The notes beneath the pieces were generated by a model. The model ran no database searches and was not told the DNA's origin. It worked only from the letters and a program-made list of their open reading frames with translations. From the NCBI RefSeq assembly GCF_001429765.1, contig NZ_LMJB01000005.1, forward strand, positions 892,668 through 956,667: DNA of 64,000 bases, written 5' to 3'. The DNA is from Flavobacterium sp. Root901. Lineage in GTDB: Bacteria; Bacteroidota; Bacteroidia; Flavobacteriales; Flavobacteriaceae. Of this stretch, positions 54,244-61,181 are shown piece by piece (the stretch's first letter is position 1; every line of letters starts with the position of its first letter). Made by a program: the position numbers and the translations under genes.

Positions 54244-54274
54244 AAAAGCCATTCACATCGTGAGTGGCTTTTTT
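54244..54274 (+). terminator. Terminator after atpC
   Basis: AAAAGCCATTCAC pairs with GTGAGTGGCTTTT (one G-T pair) over a 3-base loop, with a following T run. Confidence 0.8.
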
Positions 54275-54341
54275 AGTTTCAGCAGTTCCAGTTTTATTGA
54301 GGTGCAAAAAAGAAATTTCATAATATTTTGACAGCCAGACT

Positions 54342-54371
54342 TTTGTTTAACTTTTTTATTTTTTACTTTTG
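54342..54371 (+). promoter_or_regulatory. Promoter for the NAD(P)-binding gene
   Basis: TTTG (54342-54345), an 18-base spacer, then TACTTTTG (54364-54371). The distance of about 124 bases to the ATG leaves a long leader containing a 9-bp hairpin (ATAAAAGCT / AGCTTTTAT, 54410-54432). Confidence 0.5.
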
Positions 54372-54495
54372 AAGTATTAGAATCTCTTTATAAAATATTT
54401 GATCGCTTTATAAAAGCTCAGTAAGCTTTTATGCTTTCGTTTTATCGGTCTGATAAAGCGCAAATTATTTATGTCAAATTTTATAAAGAATACAT

Positions 54496-55134
54496 ATGAA
54501 AAATATATCAAAAGTTGCTGTTCTGGGCGGCAGCGGAAGAACTGGTAAATATCTTGTAAACCAGTTATTGAAAAAAGGATTTAGTTTAAAAATTTTACTT
54601 AGAAATCCTGAAAACTTCGAAATTCAAAATCATAATATAGAAATTATCCAAGGCGATGTTCTCGATTTTGATGCTATAAAATTATTGCTTAAAGACTGTC
54701 AGGCTGTTGTAAGTACAATTAGTCAGAGAAAAGATGAGCCTCTTGTTGCAGCAGAAACTGCAAAAAATGTTTTGAAAGGAATGAAAGATTACGGAATTGA
54801 ACGTTATGTTTTTCTTGCAGGTCTTAACATCGATACACCATTCGATAAAAAAAGCCCCAAAACAATTATGGCAACAGACTGGATGAAAACTAATTTTCCG
54901 TTAATTCAGGAAGATCGTCAAAAAGCCTATGATCTTTTAGTTGAAAGTGAAATAAACTGGACTCAGGTTCGTGTTCCGTTTATTGAATTTACAGATCATA
55001 GTTATGAAATAGCAGTAAATCTCGAAGATTGTTTAGGAGATAAAATTAGTGCGTTTGATATTGCCGGGTTTATGGTTAATGAAATGACCAAATCTAATTA
55101 CAGCAGGCAATCGCCTTTTATTAGTGCCATTTAA
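54496..55134 (+). CDS. NAD(P)-binding Rossmann protein (NmrA/SDR-like)
   Basis: 212 residues starting VAVLGGSGRTGKYLVNQLLK, a GxxGxTG-type NAD(P)-binding motif. IEIIQGDVLDFDAIK, AVVSTISQRK and a DWMKTNFPLIQEDRQKAYDL segment are typical of atypical SDR proteins of the NAD(P)H-binding (NmrA-like) group. Such proteins often act as oxidoreductases or redox sensors. The substrate is unknown, and the classic YxxxK is not clear. It stands as a single gene between two terminators. Confidence 0.82.
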   Translation: MKNISKVAVLGGSGRTGKYLVNQLLKKGFSLKILLRNPENFEIQNHNIEIIQGDVLDFDAIKLLLKDCQAVVSTISQRKDEPLVAAETAKNVLKGMKDYGIERYVFLAGLNIDTPFDKKSPKTIMATDWMKTNFPLIQEDRQKAYDLLVESEINWTQVRVPFIEFTDHSYEIAVNLEDCLGDKISAFDIAGFMVNEMTKSNYSRQSPFISAI

Positions 55135-55144
55135 AATAATTAAA

Positions 55145-55174
55145 AAACAGCGGGAACATGAAAACCCGCTGTTT
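55145..55174 (+). terminator. Terminator after the NAD(P)-binding gene
   Basis: AAACAGCGGG pairs exactly with CCCGCTGTTT over a 10-base loop. Confidence 0.75.
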
Positions 55175-55209
55175 GTTTTATCAAATTTCAATTTCATAAC
55201 TTTGTTTTT

Positions 55210-56349
55210 ATGAAATTACCTGAAAACCTTAATCAGAAACTCGAAAAACGAAAAGAAAATAATTCGATTCGGAAACTTCCTGTATTTAACAATTTGGTCG
55301 ATTTATCTTCTAATGATTATATTGGATTTTCAAAATCAGAATCAATCTTTAAACTGACTCATGCTTATTTGCTTGAAAACGAAATTTTCCAAAACGGAGC
55401 AACTGGTTCGAGATTAATTTCAGGCAATCATTCTTTATATCAAATCAGCGAAAATTATATTTCGCAATTTCATGACGCAGAATCGGCTTTAATTTTTAAT
55501 TCGGGTTATGATGCCAATGTTGGATTTTTTAGCGCTGTACCGCAAAGAAATGATATTATTTTGTATGATGAATTAAGTCATGCTTCCATTCGGGATGGAA
55601 TTTCAATGTCAAACGCAAAATCATATAAATTTAATCACAACGATTTTGAAGATTTAGAACATCTGATACTGAAATTTTCAAAAACGAACCTTTACATTGT
55701 TACAGAAACTGTTTTTTCTATGGATGGCGACAGTCCAAACTTAGAAGAGTTGGTACAGCTTTGTGAAAAACACAATTGTTATCTCATAGTTGATGAAGCA
55801 CACACTTTGGGTGTATTTGGAGATAAAGGGGAAGGACTTACTCAATATTTAAATTTGCATAATAGAATTTTTGCCAGAATTATGACTTTCGGAAAAGGTT
55901 TAGGCTGCCATGGCGCAGTAGTTCTTGGAAGTCCTCAACTAAAAGAATATCTGATAAATTTTGCCAGAAGTTTTATTTACACCACGGGGTTATCTCCACA
56001 TGCTGTCGCTACGATTTTAACGGCCTATCAACAACTGGAAATAGAAACAGAAGCAATAGAAAAACTGCGTCAGAATATCGTATTTTTTAATCAGCAGAAA
56101 AACTTGCTTGGTTTAAAACCAATGTTTGTCCGAAGTAAATCGGCAATTCAGTCTGCTATTGTTCAGGGCAATGAAAACGTCAAGAAACTGGCACAGCAGT
56201 TACAAGATAAAGGTTTTGATGTAAAACCTATACTTTCTCCAACAGTTCCTGAGGGTCAGGAACGATTACGATTTTGTATTCACAGTTATAATTCTCAGGA
56301 CGAAATTAAACAGGTTTTAGAATTATTACACGACTTGTTTTTTAAATAA
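55210..56349 (+). CDS. bioF: 8-amino-7-oxononanoate synthase
   Basis: 379 residues of the alpha-oxoamine synthase family (fold type I, PLP). It condenses pimeloyl thioester with alanine, the first step of biotin ring assembly. LSSNDYIGFSKS, NGATGSRLISGNHSLYQISE, LIVDEAHTLGVFG (PLP-binding Asp) and MTFGKGLGCHGAVVLG (PLP Lys) are present. It leads a same-strand run with bioD and bioA further on, which supports bioF over the related kbl or spt enzymes. It is 1 base from the DUF2007 gene. Confidence 0.93.
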   Translation: MKLPENLNQKLEKRKENNSIRKLPVFNNLVDLSSNDYIGFSKSESIFKLTHAYLLENEIFQNGATGSRLISGNHSLYQISENYISQFHDAESALIFNSGYDANVGFFSAVPQRNDIILYDELSHASIRDGISMSNAKSYKFNHNDFEDLEHLILKFSKTNLYIVTETVFSMDGDSPNLEELVQLCEKHNCYLIVDEAHTLGVFGDKGEGLTQYLNLHNRIFARIMTFGKGLGCHGAVVLGSPQLKEYLINFARSFIYTTGLSPHAVATILTAYQQLEIETEAIEKLRQNIVFFNQQKNLLGLKPMFVRSKSAIQSAIVQGNENVKKLAQQLQDKGFDVKPILSPTVPEGQERLRFCIHSYNSQDEIKQVLELLHDLFFK

Positions 56350-56350
56350 T

Positions 56351-56758
56351 ATGGCTGCAGATTTTAAATTAGTCAAGCGTTATCAGTATTCTTCAGAAGC
56401 GCTTATTTTTCAGGGAAAACTTGAATCGGAAGGAATTGAGGTTTTTTCAAGAGATATAAATACGATTAACTCAAATCCGTTATTGAGTAATGCAATTGGC
56501 GGCGTTAAACTTTTTGTTAGAGCTGAAGATTATGAAAAAGCAAATAAAGTTCTTTCAGAAGTTAGTCAATTTTCATTAGATGAAGATCATAAATTACTCA
56601 AATGTCCAAAGTGTGGTGCCGAAGAAACAGAAATGGTTACTTCTATAAAAGATGTAAAAACAATGTTAGCTTTTATATTGTTATTGCTACTTGCAATGAT
56701 GCCTCTTTATTCGAAACATAAATACAAATGCTCTAAATGTCGTTTTGAGTTTGATTAA
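56351..56758 (+). CDS. DUF2007 protein with zinc ribbon
   Basis: 135 residues. The N-terminal DUF2007 (PII-like 'putative signal transducing protein') domain is LVKRYQYSSEALIFQGKLES ... GGVKLFVRAEDYEKANKVL. Next comes a CPKC...CSKC pair that can form a zinc ribbon (LLKCPKCGAEET, HKYKCSKCRFEF) around a hydrophobic helix (LAFILLLLLAMMPLYS). It starts 2 bases after the bioF stop, so they share a transcript. Function is unknown. Confidence 0.85.
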   Translation: MAADFKLVKRYQYSSEALIFQGKLESEGIEVFSRDINTINSNPLLSNAIGGVKLFVRAEDYEKANKVLSEVSQFSLDEDHKLLKCPKCGAEETEMVTSIKDVKTMLAFILLLLLAMMPLYSKHKYKCSKCRFEFD

Positions 56759-56893
56759 CTTTTAAGCTATAATTCATTCTCAATGTATTCACTTTAAATT
56801 TTGTAACAAATGTTTTTTTAATGTTTTGACAATTCTAATACTCACATGCCGTAATTACACAACAAATTTGGCATTAACATAATCAATTTCAAA

Positions 56894-57757
56894 ATGAAAA
56901 AAATAGTAAACTTATTTATAGCATTCATAACTATTATTTTTGGAACAACAATAAAGGCCCAAACTGCATCTCCTAAATTAGAAAATTCTCTTTTATGGGA
57001 AGTTTCCGGAAACGGACTTTCTAAACCTTCTTATTTGTACGGAACAATTCACATGATTTGTTCTTCGGATTATTTTCTGACAGATAAAACCAAGAAAGCT
57101 TTAGAAACTTCTGAAAAACTGGTTTTAGAAGTCAATTTTTCTGATCCGAAAGAAATGTCTGAAATGCAGCAATTAGCAATGGGAAAAGAGCCTTTAAGCA
57201 AAAAACTGAATCCGGAACAATTGTCCAAATTAAATGAAATTCTGAAAAAGACTACCGGAATGACGGTACAGCAAGTCGATAGTTTTAGTTTATTGACTGT
57301 AATGAGTTTAATCTCTATGAAAAGTTTTGGCTGCACAGATTTGAAATTCTACGAAATGGAATTTATCGGGCAGGCTAAAAACAGAAACGTTGAAATTGGC
57401 GGACTAGAAACGGTCAAAGAACAATTCGGTATACTTGAAAATGCGTATTCAAATGAAGAAATGATTGCGATGCTGGAAGAGTCAACGCCTGAAGAATCGG
57501 CTAAATTAGTTTCGACTTATAAACAAGAAAATATTGATTTGTTGTATGATTTTACAACCGACAAAAAGTTTACAAGTGAAAAAACAAAAAAGATTATTCT
57601 TGACGAAAGAAATTTAAACTGGGTAAAAAATATGCCCGAACTAATGAAAAAACAAAGTGTATTTTTTGCTGTTGGATCCGGACATTTAGCAGGAGAAATT
57701 GGAGTTATTAATTTATTAAGAAAAGCAGGTTATAATGTAAAACCAATTTTGAATTAA
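56894..57757 (+). CDS. TraB/GumN family protein
   Basis: 287 residues with a signal peptide (LFIAFITIIFGTTIKAQ). Family motifs are SYLYGTIHMICSSD near the N-terminus, EKLVLEVNFSD, GGLETVKEQ in the middle, and FFAVGSGHLAGEIGVINLLR near the end. The paired GTxH and GxxHL motifs define the TraB/GumN group, proposed to be metal-dependent. Bacterial members are exported, and their substrate is not settled. It lies inside the biotin run but has no evident biotin role. Confidence 0.9.
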   Translation: MKKIVNLFIAFITIIFGTTIKAQTASPKLENSLLWEVSGNGLSKPSYLYGTIHMICSSDYFLTDKTKKALETSEKLVLEVNFSDPKEMSEMQQLAMGKEPLSKKLNPEQLSKLNEILKKTTGMTVQQVDSFSLLTVMSLISMKSFGCTDLKFYEMEFIGQAKNRNVEIGGLETVKEQFGILENAYSNEEMIAMLEESTPEESAKLVSTYKQENIDLLYDFTTDKKFTSEKTKKIILDERNLNWVKNMPELMKKQSVFFAVGSGHLAGEIGVINLLRKAGYNVKPILN

Positions 57758-57892
57758 AAGATTTTTAAATAAGAAAATAAGAATTTTTGAATCGATTCTG
57801 TCTATGACCCACTGATAAAACAGATGTAACAGGTTTGCACTGATTATTAAGTCAAGACTAATTAAAAAATAAAATCCGCGGTCAATATAATT

Positions 57893-58525
57893 ATGAAAAT
57901 ATTCGTAACAGGAATTTCAACAGATGTTGGTAAAACAATTGCTTCTTCGATTATCGTTGAGGCTTTAGAAGCTGATTATTGGAAACCTATTCAGGCTGGG
58001 GATTTAGATAATTCTGACAGTCACAAAATTCAGTCCCGAATTTCTAATACAAAAACTCAAATATTTGAGAACAGCTATAAGTTAAATACGCCGGCAAGTC
58101 CGCATTTGGCAGCAGAAATTGACGGAATTAAAATAGAGTTAAATCAAATTCAGGAACCAAAAACGAAGAATAATTTAGTTATTGAAGGTGCCGGTGGAAT
58201 TTTTGTTCCGTTAAATGAAGAAGAAACAATTATCGATTTAATACAACCCGATTATAAAATTGTTATCGTCTCAAGACATTATTTAGGAAGTATCAATCAT
58301 ACTTTATTAACGATTGAAGCTATTCAGAATAGAGGATTTAACGTATCGGGAATTATCTTCAGCGGAAGCGAAAACAAATCAACCGAAAGTTTGATTTTAA
58401 ATAAAACAAAAATCAACTGTATCGGAAGAATTGACGAAGAACCGTATTTCGATCAAAATGTAATAAAAGAATACGCTGATTTATTTAGAGATAACCTATT
58501 TGCTTTGGAAAAATCTAAAATCTAA
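57893..58525 (+). CDS. bioD: Dethiobiotin synthetase
   Basis: 210 residues. It forms the ureido ring of dethiobiotin from DAPA, CO2 and ATP. IFVTGISTDVGKTIASSIIV is the P-loop, DYWKPIQAGDLDNSDSHKI the substrate part and VIEGAGGIFVPLN the second family motif. It is followed 20 bases later by bioA, whose product makes its substrate. Length and motifs are normal. Confidence 0.95.
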   Translation: MKIFVTGISTDVGKTIASSIIVEALEADYWKPIQAGDLDNSDSHKIQSRISNTKTQIFENSYKLNTPASPHLAAEIDGIKIELNQIQEPKTKNNLVIEGAGGIFVPLNEEETIIDLIQPDYKIVIVSRHYLGSINHTLLTIEAIQNRGFNVSGIIFSGSENKSTESLILNKTKINCIGRIDEEPYFDQNVIKEYADLFRDNLFALEKSKI

Positions 58526-58545
58526 ATTCTACAATCTAAAATCAA

Positions 58546-59817
58546 ATGAGCTTAACAGAAAAAGACAGCCAATATTTGTGGCATCCCTATACACAGCATA
58601 AAACATCGCAAACACCCATTGCAATTACGCGGGCAGAAGGTGCATTGCTTTGGGATGAAAATAATAAACAATATATTGACGCCATTGCTTCGTGGTGGGT
58701 AAATCCGTTTGGACATAGTAATAAATTTATTGCAGATGCTATTTACAAACAATTGACCACTTTGGAGCATGTTTTGTTTGGAGGTTTTACTCATGAACCG
58801 GCAGTAAAAATAGCTGAAAGGTTAATGGAAATTCTGCCCAAAAACCAGCAGAAAATTTTCTTTTCAGATAATGGATCAACGGCTGTTGAAGTAGCAATAA
58901 AAGCAGCACTTCAATATTTCTTCAATAAAAATAAAAAACGGACCACCATTATCGCTTTTGAAAACGCTTTTCACGGAGATACTTTTGCGGCAATGGCAGC
59001 GAGCGGCATATCCTTTTATACCCAAGCTTTTCAGGGAATGTTTATTGATGTGGTCAGAATTCCGGTTCCGGTAAAAGGGCAGGAGCAAACGAGTTTTGAT
59101 GCTTTAGAAAATGCAATAAAAAATAATAACTGCGCCGGATTTATTTTCGAACCTTTAGTACAAGGCGCGGCCGGAATGGTGATGTATGAACCGGAAGCTT
59201 TATCAAAATTAATTGGGATTTGTAAAGAAAATAAAGTCCTGACTATTGCCGATGAAGTTATGACGGGTTTTGGTAAAACCGGAAAAACCTTCGCAATGGA
59301 TTATGTTTCTGAAGAACCGGATATGATTTGTCTTTCGAAAGCATTGACCGGAGGCACAATTCCAATGGCAATTACGACTTTTACCCAGGATATTTTTGAT
59401 GCATTTTATGATGATGATATTAATAAAGCCTTATTTCATGGTCATACTTTTACGGCGAATCCTACAGGCTGCGCAGCCGCACTGGCAAGTATAGATTTAT
59501 TGCAGACTAAGGAAATGCAGCAGAATATTGAAAGAATAAATGCAAGTCATTTAAACTTTCAAAAGAAAATTGAAAAGCATCCAAAAGTAATTACTGCCAG
59601 AACTTTGGGAGTTATTTTTGCTGTTGAAATAAAATCGGATTCTGAAGAAAGTTACTACGGATCTATGCGCAACAAACTGTATAATTTCTTTATTGAAAAA
59701 GGAGTTGTTCTGCGTCCGGTTGGAAATATTGTTTACATTCTTCCTCCATATATTATGACTGATGAACAGCTTCAAAAAGTATATACTACAATTGAGGAAG
59801 CTATTGAAATGGTTTAG
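58546..59817 (+). CDS. bioA: Adenosylmethionine--8-amino-7-oxononanoate aminotransferase
   Basis: 423 residues of class III PLP aminotransferase. It turns KAPA into DAPA with S-adenosylmethionine as amino donor. YLWHPYTQHK at the start is a BioA hallmark. ASWWVNPFGHSNKF, FSDNGSTAVEVAIKAALQYF, ADEVMTGFGKTGKTFAMDY and SKALTGGTIPMAITTF (PLP Lys) follow. It is coupled with bioD in one operon. The identity is well supported over other class III transaminases. Confidence 0.95.
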   Translation: MSLTEKDSQYLWHPYTQHKTSQTPIAITRAEGALLWDENNKQYIDAIASWWVNPFGHSNKFIADAIYKQLTTLEHVLFGGFTHEPAVKIAERLMEILPKNQQKIFFSDNGSTAVEVAIKAALQYFFNKNKKRTTIIAFENAFHGDTFAAMAASGISFYTQAFQGMFIDVVRIPVPVKGQEQTSFDALENAIKNNNCAGFIFEPLVQGAAGMVMYEPEALSKLIGICKENKVLTIADEVMTGFGKTGKTFAMDYVSEEPDMICLSKALTGGTIPMAITTFTQDIFDAFYDDDINKALFHGHTFTANPTGCAAALASIDLLQTKEMQQNIERINASHLNFQKKIEKHPKVITARTLGVIFAVEIKSDSEESYYGSMRNKLYNFFIEKGVVLRPVGNIVYILPPYIMTDEQLQKVYTTIEEAIEMV

Positions 59818-59941
59818 TGCCCACAGATTTAACAGATCAAACGAATTTACACTAAGAAAAATAATCAATCTGTGTAAATCCGTTCAGCCCGTATCATCAG
59901 TTTGCCATTTTTTTACAGACCTTTGAATAAAATAAACTATT

Positions 59942-61111
59942 GTGAATACACCAAAAATTGCCATAACCGCTTTTTCTTCTATTTCTCCTTTAGGAAATAA
60001 TGCCGATCAGGTTTGGAAAAAATATCTGGACAAAAAGCATTGTTTTACCAAGCAATTTTTAGATCAGCAGGAAACTTCCGCTGCAGTATTAGATCCTGAA
60101 TCGAAGAAAATTATAGAAGAAATTCGGGAATCAGACAGTAAATATAAATTTCTTGATGATTCTGTTTTATTTGCTCTGGCCGCTTCACGAAAAGCAGTTC
60201 AGAATGCAGGATGGAAATCAGATGCTGTTTTTGGAATTAATATTGGTTCTTCAAGAGGCGCAACAGATTTATTCGAAAAACATTATAAAGAATATCTTGA
60301 AACCGGAAAAGCACAGACTCTTGCTTCGCCAACTACTACATTAGGAAATATTTCGTCCTGGATTGCACATGATTTGCGAAGTATAGGACCGGAAATTTCA
60401 CATTCTATTACTTGTTCAACAGCTTTACATGCACTTTTAAATGGTATTGCCTGGCTAAAGTCCGGAATGGCAGATAAATTTTTAGTGGGAGGAAGTGAAG
60501 CTCCTTTAACCGATTTTACAATTGGACAAATGCGGGCTTTGAAAATTTATTCACGCATCGATCAGGATACCGATTTATGGCCCAATTTGGCTTTTGATTT
60601 CAAAAAAACACAAAACACCATGATTTTAGGTGAAGGTGCAGCAATCTGTTGTTTAGAAGCTGGAGAAAAAGAAAAAGCAATTGCTTATGTTATTGGTTCG
60701 GGCTATGCTACTGAAATCTTAGAACATAATATTTCAATTTCTGCAGAAGCAGACTGTTTTCAAAAATCTATGAAAATGGCTTTAAATAATATTGATTTAG
60801 AAAGTGTTGATGCCATTGTAATGCATGCGCCCGGCACAATAAAAGGAGATTTAACCGAATTGCGCGCGGTCGAAAAAGTTTTCGGTTCCAGGCTGCCATT
60901 GCTCACTACCAACAAATGGAAAGTTGGACACACTTTTGGAGCATCAGGAATATTGAGTTTGGAGCTGGCACTTCTTATGATGGAGCATAATACATTTATT
61001 GCGACGCCTTTTTCAGGATCTGAAAAATACGATAAACCAATTAAAAGGATATTAGTAAATGCCGTTGGCTTTGGAGGAAATGCAGTCAGTATTTTGATTG
61101 AAAAAGCATAG
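59942..61111 (+). CDS. Beta-ketoacyl-ACP synthase-like protein next to bioA
   Basis: 389 residues from a GTG start (59942), with no nearby ATG that keeps the N-terminus PKIAITAFSSISPLGNN. The thiolase-fold catalytic triad is visible: Cys in SITCSTALHALLNG, His in VMHAPGTIKGDLTELRAVEK and His in WKVGHTFGASGILSLEL. It is FabF-like but slightly short (FabF is about 410). Its place behind bioA suggests a part in making the pimeloyl moiety of biotin, since no bioC or bioH is present here. General fatty-acid elongation remains possible. Confidence 0.85.
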   Translation: MNTPKIAITAFSSISPLGNNADQVWKKYLDKKHCFTKQFLDQQETSAAVLDPESKKIIEEIRESDSKYKFLDDSVLFALAASRKAVQNAGWKSDAVFGINIGSSRGATDLFEKHYKEYLETGKAQTLASPTTTLGNISSWIAHDLRSIGPEISHSITCSTALHALLNGIAWLKSGMADKFLVGGSEAPLTDFTIGQMRALKIYSRIDQDTDLWPNLAFDFKKTQNTMILGEGAAICCLEAGEKEKAIAYVIGSGYATEILEHNISISAEADCFQKSMKMALNNIDLESVDAIVMHAPGTIKGDLTELRAVEKVFGSRLPLLTTNKWKVGHTFGASGILSLELALLMMEHNTFIATPFSGSEKYDKPIKRILVNAVGFGGNAVSILIEKA

Positions 61112-61129
61112 TTGTAACTTATCTTAAAT

Positions 61130-61168
61130 AAAAAAATCCATTTGCTGTAAACAAATGGATTTTTTTTT
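61130..61168. terminator. Bidirectional terminator
   Basis: AAAAATCCATTTG pairs with CAAATGGATTTTT over a 7-base loop. It lies between the convergent ketoacyl synthase gene and the T9SS protein gene. Confidence 0.8.
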
Positions 61169-61181
61169 GGAAGAAGGATTT

